Assembly (NCBI GenBank): GCA_028564705.1
Contig: JAPXFQ010002623.1
Span: 1,034,001-1,098,000, forward strand
From: Apricaphanius iberus
Lineage: Eukaryota; Chordata; Actinopteri; Cyprinodontiformes; Aphaniidae
Direction: 5' to 3'
Length of the DNA stretch: 64,000 bases
The translations under genes were made by a program, and so were the position numbers. This document shows, piece by piece, positions 1 through 12,095 of the stretch. Numbering within the stretch: the stretch's first letter is position 1; each line of letters starts with the position of its first letter. The notes beneath the pieces were generated by a model, which saw only the letters and a program-made list of their open reading frames with translations, did not search any database and was not told where the DNA came from.

Positions 1-120
1 AAAAAGGGGGGGAAATCATAAACTAAGCAAAATGAATTCAAATAGCTTATTTTATTAAATGTAGGAACAGTAATTAAATTTAGAAATTAGTTTTTATAAA
101 GTAATATAAAATGATTTTGT

Positions 121-1512
121 CACACTTAAATGTTCCATATCATAAAAATATGTGATAAAACAGATCAAAAACATAACTGAGAATTCCAAGAATGATTTCA
201 TTTATAAGGGGAAAACAATCTGTCAATAACAACCTGGTTGTATGTGAAAATAATTTTCCCCTTTTTTTTATCACGAATAACTGTGATCATATATTTCTGA
301 TTCAGTTTTACTAGCCACAACCAAAACCTAGGTACTGACTTCGGTGCTAGACCTTTAATAATAATAAAAACCCTCCATCATAATGATTTTCTGACATCAC
401 GGATTTGTTAAAATATGTCAGTTAAGAAATATTATATTATTGATTGTAAAGAAATTGTTGAAAATGTCATTGTTATCTATTAATAGATAGTGTTACAAGG
501 TCATTTCTGAGGCTTTGGGAATCCAGGAAATTACAGTGAGAGCCTTTATCAACAAGAGAAAAAGGTGGTCAGTCTACCAAAAGTACTCCAACAGTGCATC
601 ACTGACTCATTCAAAAGGTAAAAAAAACAATCCAAAACATCTAAAAAAATTAGAGGCCACAGAAAGTTAAGCATAGTGTTGACTGTGTGATATTCTAGTG
701 CTGTTTGGCTGTTTGAGTACCTGGCACACTTGCCATAATTGATAGAACCATAAATTATGCTCTTTACCAGAAGATTCTGAATTAGAATGGTGCTCCATCA
801 GTTTGCATTAATGCTTCACTGAAAAAATAATTATTTTAGTGTGAATCGATTCTTAAAAAAACTCCTAAAATAACTCTTAAAAATCAATTCAAACATCCAA
901 AAATTGATTTAATCATTTAACACTGTTTTCCCTTTTAAAAATTGATATAACAGAAAAAAGTACAGATCTGCATTTTGAGGCTAAGGTATGAAAGGGTTAA
1001 TACTGCTTTTCCTAGTGAACTGTAACCCCACCCAGTGTTTCATCACTGAGTTACAATCATCTAATTAGGGTAACATCTCAAAAGCTTTTTTAGTAGCACT
1101 GAACCAAATTGGATTAGGACGGATGGGATTGGATCAGATTGTGATATTTGATTCTAACTCTTCAGAATCAGAATAAAAATCGTCTCTTAAAATTTGAATT
1201 GATACCCAGTGCTAGTTTTGAAAGATCCAAACCACATCAACAAGTCCCACTCTGACGATCAATCATCACAAAAATTTGATGGCATAACCAGTTTTAACCA
1301 CAACCAGTAGGAAGCAAAAACTTGCTCACATAACGCAGGGTTGGTTTGGAAAGTTTTTTTTGCATTCATTAAATGAAACTCATTTCAAAACAGTTTTTTC
1401 ACTTAATTTTGTTATATTTGTCTGATACCAAAATTGGTTTGATGATCAGAAACATTTAATTGTGACAAAAAAATAAAAAGCAGAAGAAATCATTGAGTTG
1501 GTAAAAACGTTT
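121..1512 (+). mobile_element. Degenerate Tc1-like transposon (family A)
   Basis: A decayed Tc1/mariner-superfamily copy in forward orientation. The left part resembles the usual terminal/5' region of this fish family (cacacttaaatgttc at 121-135), the middle holds transposase remnants, and the right part (about 1316-1512) resembles its 3' end (ggtttgatgatcagaaaca followed by a poorly kept acttaa/gtgacaaa stretch). Active Tc1 elements are about 1.2-1.6 kb, move by cut-and-paste at TA and encode one DDE transposase. This copy has the right length but no open frame. The exact terminal bases are too diverged to fix the ends. The family assignment is from memory of fish Tc1 sequences. Confidence 0.65.
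440..815 (+). pseudogene. Tc1 transposase remnant
   Basis: Broken fragments of a Tc1 DDE transposase gene. The stretch from 495 (ggtcatttctgaggctttgg) matches the N-terminal DNA-binding helix-turn-helix region of fish Tc1 transposases. The stretch at about 733-775 (gccataattgatagaacc, then a tctttaccagaag-like part) matches a later catalytic-domain segment. The DNA between is shortened and full of frame breaks and stops, so no protein can be made. It is part of the family A copy at 121-1512. Confidence 0.6.
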
Positions 1513-3495
1513 TTGTTTTTTTGTTTTTTCTTAACAACATCACCTATATCGGAGCAAACTGTATGCATCAACCACCTCAAACATCCCACCCCACACAATT
1601 TCCTTCAGACCAACCGGTGTTTTATTGAGTTTCCAAGATCTCTTCTGGGAATCTGCGGGGACCAGCGAGGCACTGAAAGTGTGTCTAGAGAGAAAAAGAA
1701 TTGAGAAAGAGTAAGGTCTTCAGGTTTCTCCCCCTTTAAATGGTAGTTGTGAAGAATATCTATTAAGAATTGACTAAATGTCTTCCTTTATTGTAAATGG
1801 AATTTCACAGTCAAACATGCCTTTGTAGCAACCTTTAGGTCTCAGACCGATTCAGCAGTAAAGACAACTTAATGTCAAGTTGTTGCTGTAAATTAAGACT
1901 CTTAGTGGTTTAATGATAATATACTGCTGACAACAATGTTTTTGTTTGGAATGTTCACAAATGCAGAGCTAGCAACCAACATATATACCTCTACATTCAT
2001 CCTGCTTCTCAAGATCTACTCTGAAGAAAATACACACTTTATCTTGTTCTCCAGCTAACATTTACACAAGGGAACAACATAGGTTGGAAGTAGGTGAACT
2101 TTGTAAATGAGATTTTAAATCTCAAAGGGTGTTCCCTAGTTAAACAAAGTATTAACAATAAATGATAAACTGGCTGAAAAGGCGACTCAACATCTGATTA
2201 TCCAGAGGGTATTTGATGGGCCCATGTTAATAGCATTCACAAGCTTGATGCAGTATAATGATGGATAAAAGTTGGGCCCATATGGGTTAGTTTAAATTGC
2301 ACAATGCATACAGTTGTCTTAAATCCTAGACATAGGTGATAGGTCTGAGGGCACCTTGTTTATTTTGTCAATTTTGGTTGTATTTACTGAAGAAAAGTTG
2401 ATCATTTACAAGGAGCTCATTGTTAGCCTATGCCCACTTAGTACCCAATCAGGCTAAGCAAAATCCATATTAGACACTCATAAACACACATTTTCTGGGT
2501 TATTTGCTCTGCAGTATATGCTTTACTATACATTTTCTGTCTCGTAGGTTTGTCTGCAACCTTAATTTCTAACTGAAGTAACTGCTAAATGTGGTCATAG
2601 CATGCTGTATGATTATACCAGGGCCCTGAGTGTCAAACAACAAGCGACTGAAAACAACTGTCATAATAAATAAGGTAGAGTGGGCTTATTAGTTTTCATA
2701 GCAATTAAGAAGTCCAAAACCAATTATTGAACTATTATTCAAACATGGATTCTCAAAGTAAAGCATGAGGTATTGGTGAATACTCAATGACTGGGTCCAA
2801 CTGAATGCATTTCCTAATAACTTCTTAAATCATGAACAAAACCTGAATATACAATATGCATTAGTGAGGACAGAAGTGGACAGCAAATGACTAGAATCTT
2901 ATTCTTAGTATATGATTAGATTTGATGGGAAAAAATATGTATTTAGACTTAGATGGATTCTACATAATTATATATAAACAGGACTTATTTTTCTTGTAAA
3001 GTTCCCTGAAAGAGGCCCTTCTTAATAGACCTCTACACACTAACTGAAACTAACTAAAAAACTCTGCTTTCAGTAAACAGTAAGGCTTCAGACATGACAA
3101 AGGGATAGCTGAGGAATATACTTTCTATATCCAAATTCATTAATAATAATAATTTTAAAAAAGGTTGCTGCATATTGTACATTTGAACATTCCTGTCTGA
3201 GGAACAATACAGTTGACAAAATTTCAGAAAAAAATTGTCTAAGTGGTTTCTCGAACATTCCTACATACTGATCTGTACAATAAAATTAAAAGAAAAAAAT
3301 TACCCTGACCAACAGTTGTGTATACTGGTAAGTCAATTAACAGGGTATAAATCGACACAAACAGCAGAAACAACAGTGTATTTGATATTTAGCAGGTTCT
3401 TGTGAAATAATTTGATAAAAGTAAATCTATAAAACACTATGTGGGGATTTTATCAATAGTTTGCGCTTGCACAGCTTCGCAAAAGCAGGCTAAAG
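1513..3495. other. AT-rich intronic DNA, nothing recognised
   Basis: No exon, RNA gene or repeat could be supported here. A short open frame at 1498-1704 has no coding character (long phenylalanine runs from T tracts) and overlaps the Tc1 end. Confidence 0.5.
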
Positions 3496-4429
3496 CTGAT
3501 CTATCAACACGGCGCAGAGCGCATTGCGCCTGTTAAACCTGCAGCAAGATGCACGCAATCCATTTAGCGTTTTTGCCCTTGATGAAAATGCAATCTGGGC
3601 ATTCCTGTAAGAAGACGCAATAACTGGGAGGAGAAAAGGCAAAGAAGTAGGCGTTCCAGGCGCAGTGTGATTTACTAAGAATAATGTTTGCGCCAGCCAT
3701 TTTAGCATCTATTTTTAGCAATTCTGAAAATCATGTCTTAAAATGTGCTACCACATTCAACATACGTTTATTATTGGCAAACAAAAAATGTAATTCACAT
3801 TCTAATTCTGTAATTCTCAGTTATGTAAATATTTAACTGTTTTTACCCCAAAGATGCATCATAACTCATTGCACTTTCATCTCGCCTCTACCGGCTGAAA
3901 ATGCACTAAGCGCACATGATCCTAGTGGATCCTCATTAGTTTCTCATGTAGTAGTTAACCTTCCTTGAGTCCAATTATTAAAATGTAGTAATCATATACA
4001 ATACCACAATGATGATTGGGATTAGGCCTAAATATAAAATTTTAAAAGCAAAATTTAGACATGCTGCAGTTTTAATCCGTCTAACCCTGTAATACAATGT
4101 TTTCATGCAGCAGAGAGCAGCACATGTACACCGCATGAATTACATTTATTACTGACATACGAAAAACAGAATTCCCCACATTTTAGCCTAACTTTTGAGC
4201 AAAAGACACATGATGGATCCATGTGCATTATTCCTCCTCTCTATAGCCGTAGTGCAGCTCGCATTATCGACCGCACACTCCTCTTGATTTGACTACTGCT
4301 GCTTGCGCCTGTTGAGAATTACTCAAGCAAACTTAGTAAACCACCCGCAAATTAAGGACAACCCACTTGCTTAAACTTTGAGCGTCGTACGTAATTTTGC
4401 GGTCATTATCAGGAATCTTGATAGATCAG
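3496..4429. mobile_element. Inverted-repeat element, possible non-autonomous DNA transposon
   Basis: A perfect 12-bp inverted repeat bounds this 934-bp interval: CTGATCTATCAA at 3496-3507 and TTGATAGATCAG at 4418-4429. The ends just inside carry clustered GCGC/TTGCG words (for example about 3500-3560 and 4300-4405) that stand out from the AT-rich surroundings. The structure suggests a MITE-like element, perhaps of the PIF/Harbinger group. No transposase and no clear target duplication are visible, so the class is open. Confidence 0.45.
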
Positions 4430-7149
4430 ACCCTATGTTTCTTTATTAAATGTGCTTTAAAGAAGACTGTAGGACAACTCAAATCCAAGCTCTCTATAGA
4501 GTCCAAGCTTTTAAGCATTAGAAATGAAAACAAAATCAAATCACTTCTGCGATACAATACAATCTCTCAGTGGGTTTACCAACAGGTATCATTTGGGAAT
4601 TGGGCTACTTTTATGCTATGTACTCCGATGTGAGTAACTCTAGCTTCAATAGAAATTCACAAAAAATGTCCTTTGCATGGTCCATTAGTGCCTTCAAAGA
4701 CTGAGCAGCACAGTACATTTACGTGTAACCTCCTAATGACTGGTGAGTATAGCAGCCTACACAGGAGTGCTGTGCAAGTCTGCTTGATGTGGGGTCGTGC
4801 ACTGACATAGAGATACCAATAATTCAATAACAAATTATCTATTTATAAAACTGTTGACAGAGTTACAGTTCATACTGCAAAGAACACCATCAAAAGTTAC
4901 ACCAATGACGTTCACTGTAATTAAATCTAAGGCCCACACATTACATCCCTGTTTAGAGATTCATCTTTATTTTTGACAACTGCACACAATGTGTTGTCCA
5001 CTGTGGACATTTTTAAATGAAAACCATAGAACTACCTTCAGGAAACATGAATAAATTTTGATACAGACCACTTTTAAAGTTTTTCAGAAAGGTTGACTCC
5101 CTTGAAGAAAATAATGGGAAATAAATAAAGCCATAAAACTTGCAATATACTGTAATGTGTCACCTTCTGGAAACATGTCTGCAGTTGAAAACTATTTTAA
5201 AACTGAAACTCTAAGCAATTTAGAAGCAAAACTGAAGACTTACCCAATCACATGTGCATTAAATCCAGGAAGAAAACAAGGCAAAGTAAAACACTTAAAA
5301 ATACTTAAAAATGCACTATATGTTTTAGATGTACCACTACACTACATACTACTTTAAACTGCATAAGTAGTTCAAACGATATCTTATCTACTTAGAATTC
5401 AGTCAAATTCTGAAGGAACCCAGCAATGGACAATTAATTTTGACTCAGCTGTACTGAACCAGGTAAACACCTAGAACATGCAGGACACTGCCCTATAAGG
5501 GGTGGGAATGGACAAAATTGTTCTAAAAGCAGAACAATGTCTAAAAACAGAACTTTTCAAGAGACATGAATAAAGAATGCAAATGCACAGATCATGTATT
5601 GCTTAGAAAGAGCAAACCATTTCTTTGGTGAAGAATATATACTTTCACAACCTATTAAAGCTACTCTGACCCTTTTTGTTGGTATTTCAATATACTTAAA
5701 ATTGTTCATTTTAGTAGTGTAATGAATAATGTTACACTTAATTTAATCAATTTCAAATCCATATTGTTTTACACTTAATTGACAGAGTTTTGTGGAAAAG
5801 ATTGCCTTAACTTTATCAATTAAATCCAACACTAGAGTGTGTTAAATATTTCCTTTTTAACACTTCTACCACAGACGATTGAAATACAAAGGATTTCCCG
5901 AAATCACTGCTCAGCATACTGGATAGATTTCTCATTGATCAATGTGAATCTCATACCGCAGAGCAAAAACGCAAGCTATCAAGGGGATACTAAATTGGTT
6001 TGAAATCAACTCAGGGCCTTTGAAATGCCCAGTAAATTTTAATTGAAAGACATACAAAAAAGCAATAGATGATATTTAATAATTTCAAGTACTTCAAAAA
6101 TCTAAAATCTATATATATATAACAGCTGAGATGTCAGTTGTATTCACTGCATTGTTTTAATAGCCATACTGTACTTTTAGCATGTGGTGTCCAAGACGGT
6201 GGATTAAAAAATGTTTTTTCAGATTATTGGCAAAGAATTCGTTTTAGATTTATAACACTGGTATCTGAGACACATAAGACCTCTATCTATTCAGCCTAAC
6301 ATCAAAGAAAGCCAGCAACTCTTTCAGGCTTAATCACATTACATGGCAGAAGTGCTAAGCCATGGTACAAGCTGCTTCTTTCCCTCAACATGTGTTTTAA
6401 ATACCATCGAATGAAGATATTAATATTACAAAATGTTTTCCTTTTTTCAAAACACCAGCTAAGTCAATTATTAGCAACTTTGAAATGACAAAAATATAAG
6501 TAGAAAGAAGTGGCCAGAAAACAATATTGTACAAGTCAGATATGAATCATTTTCCTGTGAATCTTTATGTAAATTTATTCATGAGTATTTTGATACTTTT
6601 AGTTTGAAATGAATGCCTGGAGCACATACTTCTGGGAAACTTGAGATTATTCTCTTTCTGTGTGGTTTCAGAAACTAACAACTAATCAGAGAAATGTAAT
6701 GATAAAACAGTAAAGAAATAAATGTCCCTGGACTTTATTTTCTCACTGTATGAAATGTCTGAAGTTCAGTAAATGGGACTGTGTGAAATGATATGAATTT
6801 AAACATAGCAATTTCCTATGCACTGGTTATTTATTTTGTGAATTTGAAAGGGATATTTTTCTCCTGGGATTTTTTTCTTTGAAACTTTTCATGTTCTAAA
6901 CTCCCTACAGACTACAGTCATTCAGAGAAAGATGTCAAATGCAGACCAAAAATATTTACTCATTGCCTTCTGCCTCATAGGGCAGTAACAGGAAACTGAA
7001 ATCTAAAAAATGCTTATGACGTTCTTTCACAAAACAATTAAAACCTTATATGGCTTGTCTGAGCCTCCGGTGACCTACTGTATTTAAGAATTAAAACTGG
7101 ATTATGGTAAAAAATTTTTAGATATACTACGTAAAAAAAATAGGAAATG
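4430..7149. other. AT-rich intronic DNA, nothing recognised
   Basis: No exon or repeat family was recognised. A short TA microsatellite is at about 6110-6120. Open frames such as 5157-5357 are lysine/leucine-rich products of AT-rich DNA with no known domain. Confidence 0.5.
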
Positions 7150-7392
7150 GCCTCCACTTGCTTTATCAAGTCCGAGGACTCCAAAGCAGTTTACACTACA
7201 GTAATTCACACACTGATGGTGGTAACCTACATTGTAGCCACAGATGGAGCCAGGGGGCCCTCTGACCACCACCAAAGGCAAAAGTGCCAGAATGGGTGAC
7301 GTGTGTTGCCAAAGGACACAACGAACTGAGACGAATAGAGCTGCCGTTCAAACTAGTAACGCACTGGTTACAGTACAAACCGCCTGCTAACC
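7150..7392 (-). repeat. tRNA-derived SINE copy, diverged
   Basis: Same family as 46735-46985: it shares the segment around cacacactgatggtgg, the gccctctgaccaccacca word and the ccaaaggacacaacg word. In the better copy the far end reads on the minus strand as a tRNA B box. Here that region (gttcaaactagtaac, about 7348-7362) is damaged. The SINE directly abuts the hAT element that starts at 7399. Confidence 0.6.
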
Positions 7393-7398
7393 CATAGG
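7391..7398. repeat. Left 8-bp target-site duplication of hAT element
   Basis: cccatagg, paired with cccctagg at 8747-8754 (7 of 8 identical). An 8-bp duplication is the hallmark of hAT transposons. Confidence 0.65.
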
Positions 7399-7513
7399 CA
7401 GTGGCGGCTGACTAATAGAGGGCGCTAGAGTGCCGGCCCACCACTCACAACTTGTCATATTACCTTGAATAAAACGTGAAAAATGTGAACATAAACATAT
7501 TTCGAAATATATG

Positions 7514-7612
7514 TGTGTTTCTCTCTCGCCCGTTGACAGCTGGAGATAGGAACCAGCCCCCCCGACGACCCCTTGAGGAATAAGCGGTTCAGAAAATGTA
7601 TGGATGGATGCG
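7514..7612 (+). repeat. 3' end of a SINE nested in the hAT element
   Basis: The segment gttgacagctggagatagg through atggatggatg is the same sequence as the 3' end of the SINE at 27612-27962, with the GGAT-type tail. Only this end is present, so it is a 5'-truncated insertion. Confidence 0.65.
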
Positions 7613-8476
7613 TTTTTTCTTTAAAATGTTCAAGATAAATATGTTATAGTTTATGGTGATTTGAGTTTCTGCCTTGGGGCGCAAAAATCTTTGCCCATAG
7701 ACTGTCATTAAAAGTAGTACATGCTCAGTAGCTCCTCTTCAATACAAGAGAGAGGATGATTTGGGGCGCACCTCTCCTGCGACCCAAGTGGGTGAGGTTT
7801 ACATATCGCCCCTCTCCCGCTATGGGGCTGACATCAAATCAGCGTCAAAGAAATCTGTCATAGAGTGCGGCTGATAGACAGGTCTTATCGCAGCAGTTGG
7901 AGACGAATGAAAACAGAAGCAAAATGTAGAATTAAAAAGAATAATTATGTTATATCACTCAAAACAATACTATTTGAGAGAACAACATAGCAGGAGAGGC
8001 TTGAGGTAAAATAGTTTGTACCTGATCATTAGCCAAATATCAAGATCAATCAGCAGTAAAGCGAGATCATAAAAGCGGAGTATTTATGTTGATTTATGCA
8101 TTTTAGCTCATTGTTTAGCTGCAGTACATTTCACGGTGAGTTACCACTGCATTAAAAATGCACATTATTCAGTTAAAGTCATGTTTTCGGACTTAAATTA
8201 GTGCTAACTTATTAGTGGAAGTAGCTATGTAGACACAGCTACTTCACAATAACAACATTCATTCCTACTGTTTACATTGAAGAACAGAGACTTTTATCTG
8301 CTGAGTGCTTTACTTATTGGAAAATGGTAAATTGTGACATTTGATCACTAAGTCTGTATCACATTTGATTTTAGGTGATTTTTAACACAGCTGCCAAATG
8401 TTAAGTTCAACCAAACCTGTATCAGCAGCTGTGTGGAAACAAAGAACTGAAGAAATATACAAAACCTTTTATCTAA

Positions 8477-8701
8477 CTAATATCTTCTCATACTCTGAAT
8501 GGCTTTAAGTGGAGCTCTGACTGATACTCCAAGTGTTGACAGAGTCATCCCATCCTGAATCAGTACCTCAATAGACAGCTCAGTGTTTTCTTCTCTAAAG
8601 TAGCAGTCTGTGTTGAGGCAAAATTGTTGAAGCCTCTGAATTAAATCACACTGTTGTAATAGGAAAGTTCCATTAAGAAGACGCTCAGGGTTGTCCAACA
8701 T
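8477..8701 (-). other. 74-codon open frame inside the hAT element, unknown
   Basis: Reads MLDNPERLLNGTFLLQQC... and ends ...SMRRY. The composition is protein-like (mixed charged and hydrophobic residues, two cysteines, no low-complexity runs), unlike most chance frames in this window. It starts 45 bp inside the right terminal repeat and runs inward. It resembles no hAT domain I know. It could be the first exon of a decayed transposase, a captured host exon or chance. No function is assigned. Confidence 0.2.
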
Positions 8702-8746
8702 TAATAAGAACCCCCCCCCGGGAGAAAATTCTTCCAGCCACCACTG

Positions 8747-8754
8747 CCCCTAGG
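8747..8754. repeat. Right 8-bp target-site duplication of hAT element
   Basis: cccctagg, matching cccatagg at 7391-7398 except one base. Confidence 0.65.
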
Positions 8755-10456
8755 TATATATTTAATATTGTGTTGCATGTTTTGCATTCTCAACTGAAGA
8801 TGGCCATTAGGCTGAACCCCATTTGCTGAGATTGTCTACTTTGTAGCAGTGACAAATAATTTTTTTTAAACTATATTTATATGCTCTACACTTTCTCTGC
8901 TGCAAGATGTGATTCCTCCAGTATGTTCACGTTGTACCCTGGTGGTTGCCCGAGGCTCCTGTGCTTGGTGTGCTACAAAAAGGAAGCACAAAGAGATTTC
9001 TAGAAAGCCTTATAAGATATTCTGTCTAAATTACCTCAGGTCCCTGCTCAAACTGTTGCAGTCCTCAAATACACACATTTGCTCTTCAAACCAAAATGCC
9101 ATCTGCCCAAAAGCCTCATAGATCTTGCAATATTGAGTAGCCATCATTGTTGTCAAAACAACTCTATAGTCCCCTATAAAGAATGTGTTGCTTATATATA
9201 ATCTTGTTAGATGTAAAATCAATCTGATTAATTGATTTTCAGGTTGCTAATAATCACCAGCTGTAGACAATGATAATGTCATGGCTCTGGTGCCATGAAG
9301 CATTTCCTGATTCCTGAAACACCCTTCCGCTGCTCCACCTCCAGTCTCTCTAGAGGCTTGATGTCTTCCCACTGCACTCCGATGCATCGCTCAATTACAC
9401 TCAATCATCCCTATAACCTAATAGAATGGGGAACTGACATCATCTGGCTCTCTTCGGCCAAGCTGGCAACTGGCAGATGACTTGACCTGTCAACAGCAGG
9501 GCTGGCGTTATTAATCATTCTGTATATACATGTGTGCTGTTGACATTATCGTTAGCAAGAGTCTTTGAGGCAGAGGTCACACTGCAATTCTTTGTTGATG
9601 ATGATTTTGACTGATGGAGTCAAACAAAACCTGTCATAATCTATTTTTACCCATCAATTTCTAATATGATAACAATAACATCAGTAATATTTGATTTTCA
9701 AACATTTGAACTAATATTTACTGAAAAAATAACCAGAGAATCCACATTGTGCCATCACACATCGAGCAGAGTAAAAGGCTATATGTATGAATTGTGAACA
9801 CTTAATTTGCTGTGGCCTGAAAGCTCTGCATTCACCTTTGCGTAATTGATGCTGGATCAATGCTGTGTTCTAAACCAATGTTTTGAAGTCAGAGAACAAT
9901 CCTTTAATCTTTGATTCAAGTGATGAGGATTTGACAGGACCCATTTGAATTAGGGCTTTTCTGATTGCTTTAGTGGGAAGAAACAACACAAGACGACCTC
10001 CATGCCTTCGTAACTCTTCTCCATGTTGTCAGCTCCCAAATAGGAAGATGCATTGTGTACGGTGTCCCGGTCTGAGTTGATGCACAGATACTCTCATGGG
10101 AATCTTTCTTGGATTGATTCAATTACCTGTATTCCATGCAAAAGTGTTGTTCCTGAACGGGCTCATTGAACAATCTTTTATCCACTCTTTCATATTTTTT
10201 TGTGAACGTAAATTGAACTCACTCACTTTTGGTCTGATGAACATTATAGTGAACACACTTGTGCTGGTGTTTGTGAACAGAGACCTGCAGCCTGTAAGAA
10301 AAATGAAACGCCTAGCTTTCATAAACTTAAGTGATGAATAGTAACCTTAGATATTAGTTTGGGCTAATTGTTGCACTTTATAACTAGAGTTCTATAATTT
10401 TTCTTCAGGCAAACAAGTCTAAAAATACATTTACAGAAATTGAAAACTTACTAATG
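8755..10456. other. Intronic DNA; possible conserved stretch at 9380-9560
   Basis: No exon or repeat recognised. The part from about 9380 to 9560 is of balanced composition with words such as attaatcattc and no repeat character, which is how conserved non-coding elements often look. That is only an impression. Confidence 0.3.
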
Positions 10457-10893
10457 CAGTGGCTTGTCTAGGGGGTGGCCTGGGGTGACACGTGCCACCC
10501 CTAGAATCCGATAAGCCACCCCAGGTGCACACCCCCTTTGGTGTTCTGAATGAGGTCACAAGCTTATTTTTTTCATATGAAGGTTTATGAATGTTAAAAT
10601 TTTGACATTATTAAAGAGGAAATTTGACATAGTACATTTGTGCTTTGTGCCGACTGTTGCAGGTTGTCTGATATTGTAGCTCAATGCTTTAAATTACATT
10701 TAGTTTTAGAAATTATTTTACAAGAGGGAAAAATGTATGTGTTATTTTAAAACATTTATCAGAAAGGAGGCACGGGACATACATTTCTTTTTTTCTTTTT
10801 TTTACTGCGGCTCCTTGATTTACGGGAACCACCCCAGCAGAACTAGCTGCGCCTCCTGTGCCACCCCTGAAAAAAGTCTGAACACGCCACAAG
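10457..10893. mobile_element. hAT-like non-autonomous element
   Basis: The left end CAGTGGCTTGTCTAG (10457-10471) is followed by a tract rich in gccacccc words. The right end (gtgccacccctg... aacacgccac, to 10890) is its imperfect inverse. The flanks tactaatg (10449-10456) and gactaaag (about 10893-10900) agree at 6 of 8 positions and may be an 8-bp target duplication. No coding capacity. Confidence 0.5.
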
Positions 10894-10969
10894 ACTAAAG
10901 TTAAATAAATGTTTCAATGGTTTGGACTTTGAATATTGCACTATGAGGTACAGCCTTAGTTTCCAATTG

Positions 10970-11520
10970 TCGTGATTGATATTTTTTTAGGGCTACTTTA
11001 TATAACAGTCTCGTATTGAATATGTTTATATAATCTTTAGTTAGTATTCAGAAAGTAAAAGTCTGTTTTTATTAGCTTGCATGATAGTAAAGAAATGTTT
11101 GTCAAGTATGGTTTATGGGGGAAAGCTTTTAAGTCGTAAAACTCTAGGCTAAGGTTATTGCACGTTGTAAAAGTGGGATGCGGAGATAAGAAACAGAGTA
11201 GAGAGTAGACAGTCATAAACAGACCGGATGGTTACAGCGATAACTCAGGAAACCTTGAGAATAAACGTTTGGTGTAATAAAATCTAGGGGGAGGAGAATA
11301 GACATGTGACTACGTTCTTTGTTCTTCTTTAATAAAAATGGTACACCCCTGTATACGACAGTTCAGTTCAGTTCAACTCAGTTCTGACTGTTCTCCGCCT
11401 GCAGGTGTGTATGAGTGTGAAACAGAAATTCTGTGTCTGTGCATCATTTCCATCTCTGTCTCTCAGCTCTGATTTTATTTTGGAAAACTTCCCGCCGGGG
11501 TAAATGTTGGCGCCCCTACA
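10970..11520 (+). repeat. Possible solo LTR with primer-binding-like end
   Basis: Three AATAAA-type signals (about 11260, 11275 and 11331) are followed by a GTTCA-repeat stretch (11361-11385), a GC-richer part and TGGCGCCCC at 11508-11516. That last word resembles the start of a retroviral tRNA primer-binding site. This order (U3 with poly(A) signal, R-U5, then a TGG primer site) suggests a solo LTR plus a few bases of internal sequence. Neither LTR boundary nor a second LTR is seen, and the base before TGG is not the expected CA. Confidence 0.28.
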
Positions 11521-11954
11521 CTCTCCGGAAGCGAGTGCCGATCGCATGGGAACTAGGAGCCAACCCTATCTAAGCATGGTTCCTACCTCAGATTGTTTAA
11601 TAATTACTCAAAAAACAACAATAAGAAGCTTTTTTTGAGAATATACTGCATTGGGGTAAAAGCTGCAGATGGGTACAGGTGTGGACTGAATGGGTTGCAA
11701 TGTTTGAAAAATGACAGGATTCTGTGAGAAATAAGAATATAAGTTTGCACTTATCTCCACCTTATGGAAATGCACATTAAATCATAAAGACTGTGCTATG
11801 CCGATACATATTTTACTTAGTTTGTGTTCATTCTATTAAATGGTTTTTCTTCTCTTTATCATTTAACCCTTTTCAAACTACTGTTTAAACATTTAAAAAT
11901 GTAAAATTAAAATTGGAATTTTATAAGTATAAACCACAAAAATGATAAGTTATG

Positions 11955-12095
11955 GTGCATTCTATTTGTACTCGGAACTTGGAAATTCTGACTTCCAAGT
12001 GGGAAAAATCAACTGAAACGTCCTCTAAAGTTGGACTTCCCACTTGGAAAGTCTGAGATGTTTTTGCTCTGACCTATACTTTTAATATGGCCACT
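11955..12095. repeat. Interspersed hairpin repeat, hAT-like end
   Basis: ACTTCCAAGTGGGAA (11991-12005) and TTCCCACTTGGAAAGT (12037-12052) are near-perfect inverse copies with one extra A, giving a stable stem around a 31-base loop. The sequence resembles a fish repeat that begins with ctatttgtactcgga. Only one end is visible. Confidence 0.4.

Larger units (their letters stand above)
7399..8746. mobile_element. hAT-type DNA transposon remnant, 1348 bp
   Basis: The left end reads CAGTGGCGGCTG (7399-7410) and the right end, read on the minus strand, starts CAGTGGTGGCTGG (ends at 8746). These are imperfect terminal inverted repeats of the form common in fish hAT elements. Near-identical 8-bp sequences flank it. 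It carries no recognisable hAT transposase, so it is probably non-autonomous or internally deleted. A fragment of another repeat sits at about 7514-7612, and a 74-codon open frame lies near the right end on the minus strand. Confidence 0.7.
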
